This document shows, piece after piece, positions 17,021-25,672 of a DNA stretch of 64,000 nt. The position numbers and the translations under genes are program-made. The stretch comes from Gracilimonas sp031581265 (lineage in GTDB: Bacteria > Bacteroidota > Rhodothermia > Balneolales > Balneolaceae): the NCBI RefSeq assembly GCF_031581265.1, contig NZ_JAVLBQ010000002.1:62001-126000 (forward strand), read 5' to 3'. Each line of letters begins with the position of its first letter. The stretch's first letter is position 1. The notes below the pieces were generated by a model that was not told the origin of the DNA, made no database searches, and saw nothing but the letters and a program-made list of their open reading frames with translations.

Positions 17021-18436
17021 GTGAATCAATCAAATGCGCAAACCGCCGAAAACAGAACATGGCTTACCACCTATATTGGAGTCAATGAAGTAAACAGCGA
17101 TAATTTTAATGAACATTTCGGCTTTCGCTGGGGCAATGACCTTGGTGGTGGGGTAGGATTACGATATTACCTCAATAATAACTTTGATGCTGAACTTGGG
17201 TTCTTCATGAGTCGTGTTGATGATGAAATTCGATGGACCCAAGATTATTACAATACCAGCCTCTTATTCCACTACAAACTTGCAAATGGAACCTTGTTTT
17301 CAGAATCAAGTGTAATTCGTCCTTTTCTGACGGCAGGAACCGGTTTCAGTTTATACCGGGGAGGCAATGTTGCCAATACACAAGGCCTGGAAGTGCCTTT
17401 GGGTTTAGGAATTGATATTCCGCTGGGTAAAAGAGTTTCTTTAACATCTAATATGCTATATACCCTCACTTTTAATGATGATATTGACGGTGATCGAGTT
17501 AAAAGTTTCCGAACTCCCGATGATACACCCGATAATATTATTCTTTATAAAGCCGGTTTTAAATTCAACTTAGGTCCTCGCGATAAGGATGGTGATGGTG
17601 TAAATGATGGTATGGATATTTGTCCTGATGTAGCCGGAGATCCCGCTTATGATGGTTGTCCCGATTCTGACGGTGACATGGTCCCTGATTACAAAGATCG
17701 TTGTCCAAATCTGGCCGGAACAGAAGCTACCGGAGGCTGCCCCGACAGAGATGGTGACAGTATTATCGATTCCGAAGACCAATGTCCTGATGTAGCAGGC
17801 TCTGCTGAATTTAATGGATGTGCTGATTCCGATAATGACGGTATTGTTTACTCAAATGATCAGTGCCCGAATGTAGCTGGATCTGAAGGCATGAATGGCT
17901 GCCCGGATTCTGATAATGACGGAATAGCTGATGCGGAAGATAATTGTCCGAATATTGCAGGTGATGCTTCAACCGGTGGTTGCCCGGATAGTGATAACGA
18001 TGGTGTCATCAACTCTGAAGACCAATGTCCAAATGTTGCCGGAGAACGCGATTTCGATGGATGCCCCGGACTTGCAAGAGCCAACGAACTGGCTGAAGCC
18101 GTCAACAATGAACTTCGATTCAACTTTGATGAATCTACTATTCATAATCAATATCAGGCTAATTTGAACAGCCTTGGAGATTTCCTCGCTGATTATCATT
18201 CCTTTGAAATCGTTATTGCCGGATATACCGATAACCTTGGATCTATTGCTTATAACAAAGAATTATCCAAGGAAAGAGCGGAGGCTGTAAAAGCCTATTT
18301 AGTGAATAGAGGCGTAGATGCTTCACAGATAACTACAACCGGTCTTGGGCAGCAAGACCCAATAGCAACCAATGAAACTGAGGAAGAACGTCAAGAAAAC
18401 AGACGCGTTTTAATTACGGTTTCATCAACTGAATAG
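17021..18436 (+). CDS. OmpA-family outer membrane protein with TSP3 repeats (signal peptide interrupted by TGA)
   Basis: The coded protein has an N-terminal outer-membrane barrel (about residues 10-185), about seven thrombospondin type 3 calcium-binding repeats (DxDxDGV...CP pattern, residues 190-345) and a C-terminal OmpA peptidoglycan-binding domain (IVIAGYTDNLGS, LSKERAEAVKAYL, RQENRRV). A GTG at 17021 is the first regular start in the frame, but it falls inside a signal peptide whose hydrophobic core lies upstream. In the same frame ATG 16970 is followed by CTT AAA TGA and then codons for a signal peptide ending NQSNAQ. The gene is thus either translated from a rare start such as ATA 16982, inactivated in export by a TGA, or affected by a sequence error. 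Confidence 0.8.
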   Translation: MNQSNAQTAENRTWLTTYIGVNEVNSDNFNEHFGFRWGNDLGGGVGLRYYLNNNFDAELGFFMSRVDDEIRWTQDYYNTSLLFHYKLANGTLFSESSVIRPFLTAGTGFSLYRGGNVANTQGLEVPLGLGIDIPLGKRVSLTSNMLYTLTFNDDIDGDRVKSFRTPDDTPDNIILYKAGFKFNLGPRDKDGDGVNDGMDICPDVAGDPAYDGCPDSDGDMVPDYKDRCPNLAGTEATGGCPDRDGDSIIDSEDQCPDVAGSAEFNGCADSDNDGIVYSNDQCPNVAGSEGMNGCPDSDNDGIADAEDNCPNIAGDASTGGCPDSDNDGVINSEDQCPNVAGERDFDGCPGLARANELAEAVNNELRFNFDESTIHNQYQANLNSLGDFLADYHSFEIVIAGYTDNLGSIAYNKELSKERAEAVKAYLVNRGVDASQITTTGLGQQDPIATNETEEERQENRRVLITVSSTE

Positions 18437-18461
18437 AAAAACAATTATTCAATATTTATGA

Positions 18462-18492
18462 AGCCTTCTCATTTTTTGGGAAGGCTTTTTTT
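18462..18492 (+). terminator. Rho-independent terminator after the OmpA-like gene
   Basis: Stem AGCCTTC (18462-18468) / GAAGGCT (18480-18486) with an 11-base loop, followed by a run of seven T. Confidence 0.9.
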
Positions 18493-18559
18493 ATTGATAC
18501 ATGAACTTGTCTCTACAAGTTATAATTGGTCGTAACAATTTCGTTTATTAGTCAATCAT

Positions 18560-19165
18560 ATGGAAAAGGATAAACCAAAATCAAAATGGTCAGCTTTAAA
18601 AAAAGAGCTGATACAGTGGACCCTCATTTTTGTGATTGGTGCTGGGTTATATGCCACCGGTTATCACACTGAAGTAATCGGGAAGCTGCAAAGTGTCATT
18701 CTATACACAGGAATTTTCCAGCCTGACACAGAAGAATCTATCATTCATGGTTCAAAGGCAGATTACAATATGACTATGATCGACTCAACCGGAAAACGAA
18801 TCTCTCTTTCCGAATTTCAGGGCAAGACCATTTTCATCAACTTTTGGGCTACCTGGTGCCCGCCGTGTATTGCTGAAATGCCTAATATTCAATCTCTTTA
18901 TGATGAAATTGATAACGAAAATATCGTCTTTGTGATGGCTTCGTTAGACCAAGAATCACAAAAGGCCTGGGATTTTGTCCAACGGAAGGAATTTTCTTTC
19001 CCTGTTTATTCGGTAGCTTCAAAGCCCCGTATTTATGACACCTCTGTGGTTCCCTCTACCTATGTAATATCTCCCGCGGGTGATATTGTTATGAAGCATC
19101 AGGGAATGGCTAAATACAACACCGATGAGTTCAAAGATTTTATACTTCGCATTTCTTCCCAATAG
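18560..19165 (+). CDS. Membrane-anchored TlpA-like thiol-disulfide oxidoreductase
   Basis: A 201-residue protein with one N-terminal membrane helix (about residues 18-36) and a periplasmic thioredoxin domain. The active site is WCPPC at 99-103 in FINFWATWCPPC, with the cis-proline strand in TSVVPSTYVISPAG. TlpA/ResA-type proteins reduce disulfides in exported proteins or in cytochrome c maturation. It is preceded by the OmpA terminator and followed by a promoter, so it is probably transcribed alone. Confidence 0.9.
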   Translation: MEKDKPKSKWSALKKELIQWTLIFVIGAGLYATGYHTEVIGKLQSVILYTGIFQPDTEESIIHGSKADYNMTMIDSTGKRISLSEFQGKTIFINFWATWCPPCIAEMPNIQSLYDEIDNENIVFVMASLDQESQKAWDFVQRKEFSFPVYSVASKPRIYDTSVVPSTYVISPAGDIVMKHQGMAKYNTDEFKDFILRISSQ

Positions 19166-19195
19166 TTTTCAACTTGTATAAAGAAGGCGTTTTTC

Positions 19196-19223
19196 TTGAT
19201 TGATTGAAAAATACGTACCTTTG
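19196..19223 (+). promoter_or_regulatory. Bacteroidota-type promoter for the VOC gene
   Basis: TTG at 19196-19198, 17 bases, then TACCTTTG at 19216-19223, a full match to TAnnTTTG. It lies 38 bases ahead of the ATG at 19261. Confidence 0.65.
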
Positions 19224-19260
19224 CGCCGGTCAAATTCAAAAATAAAACCCAGTTCAGCTG

Positions 19261-20547
19261 ATGGAAAAAGTAATTGCGGGCATTCAACAAATTGGTATTG
19301 GTATTCCCGATGTTCATAAAGCCACTGAATGGTACCGAAAATATTTTGGTATGGATATCAAAGTTTTTGAAGATGCCGCAACCGCTGAGCTGATGCTCCC
19401 ATATACCGGCGGAAAACCGCACGACCGCACAGCTATACTCACGCTGAATATGAAAGGTGGAGGGGGATTTGAAATTTGGCAATACACCAGCCGAAAACCC
19501 CAACCGGCAGAGTTTGATATCAAAATGGGAGATCTTGGTATCAACTGTGGAAAAATAAAATCCATTAATGTTCCCCAAACTTTTGAAGAAATGACAGCGG
19601 CAGGACTTGATGTCATCACCCCACTGAAAAAAACGCCTGCCGATGAATTCACCTTTTTTGTGAAAGACCTTTATGGGAATATCTGGCAAATTGTTGAGAG
19701 CACTTCATTTTATAAGAAGAAAACACCTTCATCAACCGGTGGCGTGGTAGGAGCAGTTATTGGTTCTTCGGATATTGATAAGTCCCTAAAGCTTTACAGA
19801 GATGTATTAGGGTATGATGTAGTCGTTTTCGATGAAACTGGTTCTTTCTCAGATTTTGGAGGTTTACCCAATGGTGATGATCAGTATCGCAGGGTTTTAC
19901 TGCGCCATTCGGAAGTTCGTAAGGGAGGTTTTAGCAAGATGTTTGGTCCCACTGAAATTGAACTGATAGAAGTAAAAGTTCGCGAGGGAAGAAAAATTTA
20001 CGAAGACCGCTATTGGGGAGACCTTGGCTTTATTCATCTCTGCTTTGATATTCAGGGTATGGATTATCTGCAAGAAGATCTCGAAGAAGAAGGCTTTCCC
20101 TTCACCGTCGACTCTGCTAACAGTTTTGATATGGGAGAAGCGGCCGGGCGGTTTACATACGTAGAAGATCCTGACGGAACGTTGATTGAATTTGTGGAAA
20201 CACATAGAGTGCCCATCCTAAAAAAACTGGGATGGTATATTGATATGACCAAGCGCGATCCTAAAAAGAATTTACCCGACTGGATGATCGGGGCGCTCAA
20301 ATTCAACAAACTCAATGATCCGGAAAGCTCCTCGAGACTTTCGGGAGCTGCCAAAACGGGCTGGCTCTTTCTGGCTGCCTGGGTAGTATTCCAAATAGTT
20401 CTTTTCAATAGCGGATTGGAAAACTCCTCGGTTCAAGTTAGCAGCTGGGCCACATGGTCTTTTCTTACACTTGCATCTTTTTTCATTCCATTTTTACTGG
20501 TGAAAGGCGGGGGATCTATAAAGCGGCTTGTTCAAAATAAGGCATAA
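19261..20547 (+). CDS. Tandem VOC (glyoxalase-fold) protein with C-terminal membrane helices
   Basis: A 428-residue protein. Two vicinal-oxygen-chelate modules are visible: residues 5-150 (IGIGIPDVHKATEWYRKYFG to DLYGNIWQIVE) and 165-300 (VIGSSDIDKSLKLYRDVLG to VEDPDGTLIEFVE). The second keeps the usual metal-site positions, with IHLCFDI and a terminal glutamate; the first has lost the histidine at its start. Residues about 345-415 hold two membrane helices (LFLAAWVVFQIVLF; FLTLASFFIPFLLV). VOC proteins include dioxygenases, glyoxalases and epimerases; a membrane tail is unusual for them. Substrate unknown. It has its own promoter and ends at a shared terminator. Confidence 0.75.
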   Translation: MEKVIAGIQQIGIGIPDVHKATEWYRKYFGMDIKVFEDAATAELMLPYTGGKPHDRTAILTLNMKGGGGFEIWQYTSRKPQPAEFDIKMGDLGINCGKIKSINVPQTFEEMTAAGLDVITPLKKTPADEFTFFVKDLYGNIWQIVESTSFYKKKTPSSTGGVVGAVIGSSDIDKSLKLYRDVLGYDVVVFDETGSFSDFGGLPNGDDQYRRVLLRHSEVRKGGFSKMFGPTEIELIEVKVREGRKIYEDRYWGDLGFIHLCFDIQGMDYLQEDLEEEGFPFTVDSANSFDMGEAAGRFTYVEDPDGTLIEFVETHRVPILKKLGWYIDMTKRDPKKNLPDWMIGALKFNKLNDPESSSRLSGAAKTGWLFLAAWVVFQIVLFNSGLENSSVQVSSWATWSFLTLASFFIPFLLVKGGGSIKRLVQNKA

Positions 20548-20600
20548 AAAAGACTGGCAGAGTGGGTCAACTCATGAATTCATGAAACCCTGCCCATCTT
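20546..20600. terminator. Bidirectional terminator with an EcoRI-centred palindrome
   Basis: GGCA/TGCC (20556-20559 / 20591-20594) and GGGT/ACCC (20564-20567 / 20587-20590) enclose the 14-base palindrome TCATGAATTCATGA. A run of six A on the 5' side serves as T-run for the minus strand. It separates convergent genes. Confidence 0.65.
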
Positions 20601-20618
20601 TAATTTATCAATACCCTA

Positions 20619-22703
20619 TTATTTGATTAGCATCATTTTTCTGGTTTCCGTGAAATTATCAGCACGAAGCCGGTAGATATATATGCCGGATGAAAGTGCG
20701 GATGCATCAAAAACCACATGGTGTTCTCCGGCTGTTTTGCGGGTATTTATCAGGGTTTGCACCTTTCTCCCTAACAGGTCAAATATTTCCAGTTGAACAT
20801 CCGCCGGATTTGCTAATTCAAAGTTTATTTTTGTAGTTGGATTGAATGGGTTGGGATAGTTTTGTGCTAATTTAAATTGATTCGGCTTTTCCACATCTTC
20901 GTTGCCCACAGTGATTTCATCAGCAACAAATTCAACTATCGTTTCTGCCGTATCCCTTTCGTTATAAGCCCGGACGGTCATCGTGGTGTTTACAGGTTCC
21001 TCAACTTCCCAATGAAATCGTCTGGTCTCCGGGTTAAATGTTGCCCCATCCGGTAAATCAAGAATCTCAACATTTGGCCTTTCTATATCTATAGTCCAGG
21101 CACTAATGTAAAATAAGAGCGTGGTATCAGCACTGCTTAGGAAAATAGGCCCATCGTTCAGCACCGCTACTTTCTTGCCTGAAATATTCGTATTAATGCT
21201 TCTTGAATAATATCCATTTCTAACATCGGAAGTCTGTGCTATTGATTCTCCGGCATTCAATCCTCTGGTGTATACCCGAGTACTTACCCATTTTTCATTT
21301 TCTATATCCCATTCAAAATCTTTGTACCCCTCGAACCCATCTCTATCCTCAAAGGCCGTTTCACTTCTGTTGCCTCTGCTTATACTTCCATCAGCATTGA
21401 AATAGAAATATATTGAAGAAATACGCCCCCATTGGTCATCGTACCGATATTCAAAATCGTATGTCTTTTTCAGTTCACCATCGGAAAGACTATATGCAAC
21501 GGATTTTGTTTGCCGGCCCTGATCATCATACGTATGGTAAACCTCATTAACCACACGAAGATTTCCCTCCGATGATTGATTGTAATTTGCTATGTATATT
21601 TGTCGGCCATCCTCATTATACTCAAACACGGTTTTGGTAATTGGAGAATCTATTTCATAAGATTGAGTCTCATCATTAAACACAACATCATAGTAAATAA
21701 CGGAATCGGTAAGTTGACTGCCGGCTATTTCTGAGTAAAAGGTATCATAAGCTCCGTTTAAAACGTATTCACCATCTTCCCAGTCGTAATCTCTTGCACT
21801 TACCCTGTCATCCATATTGTAATTATATCCGAGGCTGTCCCTTCTTTGCAAAGTCATACCATCATCACTCAAGCTTTTATAAACAGAATAATTGTACCGG
21901 CCATCTTCACCCTTGGAGGTATCTTGATATGACCAAGACTGAATGGCCTGTTGTCCATTTTCTTCGTAGTTGTGGAACCTTTTTGTCTCATTAAGATCGA
22001 ATTGTTCTGTTAACAGGTACCTTCTTCTTTCTCGTAAGTATTCCGCTTGTTCTCCATCATCCCAACCATATACGACGGTTAATGTATCATATCCGCCTTC
22101 TTCACGGTAATAAAGGGTTCGTGTTTGTCTTTCCCACGTTTGTGTATTTGCTACATAACTATCCCATATGGTTTCCCGAGTCGAATTTTCGGTTGGCTCT
22201 TTTACATAAATATTTTTCGTTCCACTATATGGCAATTCCTGTCCCTCCTGATAATTTAGTATCTTTGTAGAATCCAGTCGGCCATCAGAATATGATGAGA
22301 TCTGGTTTCTGGATAAATAATGATTCTCTTCATCCACCATGGTTATTTCCTGGAAGTAAGAATGGTATGCGTTCTCACTGATATCTTCAGAAAATGAATA
22401 ATAGAAGCTGCCCGGTGTATATATTGAATCACCTTCCAGTTTGTTTTCATTATAGCGCCAGGATGTATCGCTGTAGTTTTGAACCTGGAAATTTTCCATC
22501 ATTTCCTGAAAACCTTTGTACTGATCAATATGAAACTGATCTAAAGCTTTGGTTTGTGGAGAAACCTGGTAAATAAACTGCTGATGGATTTTGTCCATAT
22601 AGACCTTATCCAGTTCCTCTTGCATTTGCTGCTGTGCGATAGCCTCCGTGTTAATATTAAAGACTAACAAGAATAGTGGGAGTAGTAATAGAATCTTTTT
22701 CAT
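20619..22703 (-). CDS. Large secreted protein with C-terminal sorting domain
   Basis: A 694-residue protein with a signal peptide (residues 1-23, ending AIAQ). Residues 100-500 contain repeated strand-turn units of the kind YDDQGRQTKSVAYS and YNEDGRQIYIANYN that recall YD/RHS-like or Bacteroidota DUF repeats. A cadherin-like or Ig-like segment follows (ILDLPDGATFNPETRRFHWE). The last 85 residues are the type A sorting domain: NYPNPFNPTTKINFEL, FDLLGRKVQTL, SSGIYIYRL, ending KMMLIK. In Bacteroidota such domains direct type IX secretion; in Balneola-like bacteria the same domain is widespread. No enzymatic motif is visible. It lies downstream of a two-component system but separated by an 85-base gap. 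Confidence 0.8.
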   Translation of the reverse strand: MKKILLLLPLFLLVFNINTEAIAQQQMQEELDKVYMDKIHQQFIYQVSPQTKALDQFHIDQYKGFQEMMENFQVQNYSDTSWRYNENKLEGDSIYTPGSFYYSFSEDISENAYHSYFQEITMVDEENHYLSRNQISSYSDGRLDSTKILNYQEGQELPYSGTKNIYVKEPTENSTRETIWDSYVANTQTWERQTRTLYYREEGGYDTLTVVYGWDDGEQAEYLRERRRYLLTEQFDLNETKRFHNYEENGQQAIQSWSYQDTSKGEDGRYNYSVYKSLSDDGMTLQRRDSLGYNYNMDDRVSARDYDWEDGEYVLNGAYDTFYSEIAGSQLTDSVIYYDVVFNDETQSYEIDSPITKTVFEYNEDGRQIYIANYNQSSEGNLRVVNEVYHTYDDQGRQTKSVAYSLSDGELKKTYDFEYRYDDQWGRISSIYFYFNADGSISRGNRSETAFEDRDGFEGYKDFEWDIENEKWVSTRVYTRGLNAGESIAQTSDVRNGYYSRSINTNISGKKVAVLNDGPIFLSSADTTLLFYISAWTIDIERPNVEILDLPDGATFNPETRRFHWEVEEPVNTTMTVRAYNERDTAETIVEFVADEITVGNEDVEKPNQFKLAQNYPNPFNPTTKINFELANPADVQLEIFDLLGRKVQTLINTRKTAGEHHVVFDASALSSGIYIYRLRADNFTETRKMMLIK

Positions 22704-22788
22704 GGTAATAGAACTTTAAGCCAATGTTTTAACTGTGCTCAAATTCCATTTTTCCCACGAACTTTTAAATCACCCAAATTAGGTATCT

Positions 22789-23472
22789 TTAAATTATCTT
22801 TCTCTCCAGGGCCAATCTCACCGCTGCAGCACGCGAATTGACCTGCATTTTTTTGTAGATGTTTTTGACGTGCGTTTTAACCGTCCACGGACTTAATATT
22901 ACTTCTTCTGCAATTTCTTTATTTGTCAGTCCTTCTATTACTTTTTCCAAAATCTTTATTTCGGATGGAGTAAGATCGAATGGAGTTATATCTGAATTTT
23001 TGGGATTCGCTTTGGCTTCTTTTTTTAATTGCGTCATCAAGCCAAATACTTTTCTTGCAATAGATGGAGAAATAGGGGCGCCTCCTTTGATCACTTCCTT
23101 AATAGCTGATACTACTTTTTCTATCGGTTCATCCTTTAGCATATACCCCGTAGCCCCGACTTGTATAGACTCAAATATTCGGTCATCGTCTTCAAAAACG
23201 GTGAACATAATGATATCTATATTTTTATACTCTTGTTTTACCCGAAAAGTAGTTTCAATACCTGATATGCCAGGTAATTCAATATCCATCAAAATCACTT
23301 GTGGAATGGTTTCTGCTTTGGATAAATACTCACGGCATTTCTCACCACTATCCACTGCAAAAACCAGTTCAATTTCATTGTAAAAAGAAAGGAGCTCCGA
23401 TAACCTTTTTCTAAAAATGTCGTGATCTTCGACAATCGCTACTTTAATTGTGTTTTTATTTTTTTCGGACAT
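22789..23472 (-). CDS. NarL/FixJ-type response regulator
   Basis: A 227-residue regulator. The receiver domain (10-130) has the acidic pair in VAIVEDHD, the phosphoacceptor Asp63 in ILMDIELPG and the lysine in MLKDEPIEKV. The output domain (160-225) is a LuxR-type helix-turn-helix: LTPSEIKILEKVIEGLTNKEIAEE and SPWTVKTHVKNIYKKM in separate blocks. It follows the propeller kinase by 67 bases on the same strand, and HisKA_3 kinases normally pair with NarL regulators, so the two are very probably partners. Confidence 0.92.
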   Translation of the reverse strand: MSEKNKNTIKVAIVEDHDIFRKRLSELLSFYNEIELVFAVDSGEKCREYLSKAETIPQVILMDIELPGISGIETTFRVKQEYKNIDIIMFTVFEDDDRIFESIQVGATGYMLKDEPIEKVVSAIKEVIKGGAPISPSIARKVFGLMTQLKKEAKANPKNSDITPFDLTPSEIKILEKVIEGLTNKEIAEEVILSPWTVKTHVKNIYKKMQVNSRAAAVRLALERKII

Positions 23473-23539
23473 ACTTGTACCTAATTTTCACCTAAAATGG
23501 CATTTATTTCTCTCTGTTCCCATCACCCAAATGTGGTAT

Positions 23540-25672
23540 TTATGTTTCAACATGCAGAGATATTTTCGTTCCATCTTCTGTACTAATCGAGAGCTCTCCA
23601 TCAATTTCCTTGGCTCGCTTTTTCATATTTCCAAGCCCATACCCTCCAATTGCACTGCCTGACTTATCTTTAAAAACTCCATCATCTTCAATCATAGTTT
23701 TCAACATGCCATTTTTTTTGATCATTGATATTTTCAAATGTGAAGCCTCGGCATATTTCAATGTATTCTGGGATGCTTCCTGAATAATCCTGAAAATATT
23801 AAGGGCCTGTATTGCTGACAGTTCAACTTCATCATCAATATCGTGGTAATACTCAATATTCAGCATTTCATTGAATGAAGTTTGATCTCTGAAGTATAAT
23901 TTCAGGTGTTCCATAAAATCCGAAGTGGTGATGCGATCCTGATTGAGGGCCCAAATGGTTTCACGCAGTTGTTTTATGGTAATTTCGGCATCATTGCGAA
24001 TTGAATGCATTAAACTGGAGGACTTTTCCTTGTTATCTGCCTGGCTATATTTATCGGCAAGGCTCAAGCCCGTTTTTATATTCGCCAATTGTGCCCCAAC
24101 ATGGTCGTGTAAGTCCCTTGATATGCGCTCTCGTTCTTTTCGCAGTTTATTTTCCATTTCCATTTGCCGGAGTTGCTCTCGCAACCGGCGTTGCAAAATA
24201 TGCCGAATCCCAAGAATAAATCCCGCAAAAAGAACACTCCCTGCTGAAATTCGAAACCAAGCTGATTCCCACCAGGGTGGGGTGATTTTAATCGGCAAAC
24301 TGATCCCTGCTTCATTCCATACGCCATCACTGTTCGATGCTTTTACCCTAAAAGTATAGCTGCCCGACTCCAGATTGGGATAATCCGCAAAATTTCTTGT
24401 ACCTGGATACACCCATTCACTATCAATACCCTCCATTTTGTATGCATATTGATTAGCGGAAGGATTCTCAAAATCCAGAGCTGCAAACTCAAATGAAAGG
24501 AAGTTTTGATTGTAGTTAAGCATCAGTGATTTTTTAAACACAGTATTCGTGTCGCTATCATGAGATTCATTGAAAATCTTTATATCCGTTAAGTAAATAG
24601 GAGGAGGGGTCTCGTTAATTTTTAACTTTTCCGTGTCGATGATGTTAAATCCTTCAATGCCACCAAAAGCCAAATGGCCATTGGATAGCTGATGATACGC
24701 GCCGGTATTGAATTCAAGGTTTTGAATGCCTTCTTCCGGTGTAAACGTATTGAAATTGAGCGTTTCCGTATTCAATCGGGCTAACCCACTATTGGTACTG
24801 ACCCAGATAAATGACTTATCAGCATCCGGCAAAATTCCATAGGTGCTGTTGTTGGGCAACCCTTGTTCGGTTCCAAGCCTTAGGAACTCACCGGTGTTTG
24901 CATTCCAGCGATTAATTCCCCCTCCATACGTAGCGAACCAATACGTGCTGTCGTTTTGGTGATATATACTTCTTCCGTCATTAAAAGAGAGTGAATTTTC
25001 ATTATCAGGGTCATGTCGCAAAACTGAAATATCACCTAAAACTCCCCCGTCGATATCAATTTTAGAAAAACCATTTTGCATTGTGGCCAGCCAGATATCA
25101 CCATTTTGGTCTTCATAAATCCTTCTGATTTTATTACCGCCTATGGTGTTTTCTTGTGCTTGTGCCGGCAGCAATTGCTCTACATTTACCGGACCTTCAT
25201 TTAAAATTGATTTGGGCTCTCTTACTAATTGTAATCCATTGCCCTCATATCCCAGCCACATCCAGCCGCGACTGTCTATAAACACTTGATGGAGCAGATA
25301 AGATGCAATGAAACTATTTTCCGGAGTGAAGTTTTTGATCTCTCCGATTACTTTACCTTGTGAACTCAAGGGCACATAAAACAATCCTCTTCTGTTGCTT
25401 ACTACCCAGAGACCACTCAAATCTCTTTCAAGTGACCAAATTGACCGGTCTCCAAAAGTCTGTTCTACTACCGACTCAGTTGAAACAATCCCTGTTTTTC
25501 GGTTCAAAAAATAAAGGGCGTTGGATCCGCCGAACCATAAACCTTTGCCCGGTTCATCTTCGAAGGCAAGCATAAAGTCAGTCCTCATTTCGGACTGAGT
25601 CGAAGTATTAAACAGCTTGAAGGTCGTTTGTTCTTTAAGCCTCACAAAACCTTTCCCCAGCTTGCTGCCCAA
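23540..25672 (-). CDS. Propeller sensor histidine kinase, C-terminal frame (-1 relative to 25642-26688)
   Basis: A 710-codon frame containing the rest of the two-component propeller (Reg_prop repeats such as GDIWLATMQNGFSKID and STYWFATYGGGINRW), a Y_Y_Y domain (LSFEFAALDFENPSANQYAY, then TFRVKASNSDGVWNE), one membrane helix (ISAGSVLFAGFILGI), a HisKA_3 dimerisation domain with the phospho-histidine in ISRDLHDHVGAQLANIK (near 24110) and a HATPase_c domain ending GLGNMKKRAKEIDGEL. The frame opens at a TTG inside a propeller repeat, so it is not a gene start in its own right. It continues the upstream frame without loss of residues if the ribosome shifts by -1 at 25651-25657. Confidence 0.85.
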   Translation of the reverse strand: MGSKLGKGFVRLKEQTTFKLFNTSTQSEMRTDFMLAFEDEPGKGLWFGGSNALYFLNRKTGIVSTESVVEQTFGDRSIWSLERDLSGLWVVSNRRGLFYVPLSSQGKVIGEIKNFTPENSFIASYLLHQVFIDSRGWMWLGYEGNGLQLVREPKSILNEGPVNVEQLLPAQAQENTIGGNKIRRIYEDQNGDIWLATMQNGFSKIDIDGGVLGDISVLRHDPDNENSLSFNDGRSIYHQNDSTYWFATYGGGINRWNANTGEFLRLGTEQGLPNNSTYGILPDADKSFIWVSTNSGLARLNTETLNFNTFTPEEGIQNLEFNTGAYHQLSNGHLAFGGIEGFNIIDTEKLKINETPPPIYLTDIKIFNESHDSDTNTVFKKSLMLNYNQNFLSFEFAALDFENPSANQYAYKMEGIDSEWVYPGTRNFADYPNLESGSYTFRVKASNSDGVWNEAGISLPIKITPPWWESAWFRISAGSVLFAGFILGIRHILQRRLREQLRQMEMENKLRKERERISRDLHDHVGAQLANIKTGLSLADKYSQADNKEKSSSLMHSIRNDAEITIKQLRETIWALNQDRITTSDFMEHLKLYFRDQTSFNEMLNIEYYHDIDDEVELSAIQALNIFRIIQEASQNTLKYAEASHLKISMIKKNGMLKTMIEDDGVFKDKSGSAIGGYGLGNMKKRAKEIDGELSISTEDGTKISLHVET

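Noticed and set aside
17570..18060. Tandem DNA repeats in the OmpA-like gene as a satellite
   Set aside because: They encode TSP3 calcium-binding repeats and vary at third positions, as expected of protein repeats.
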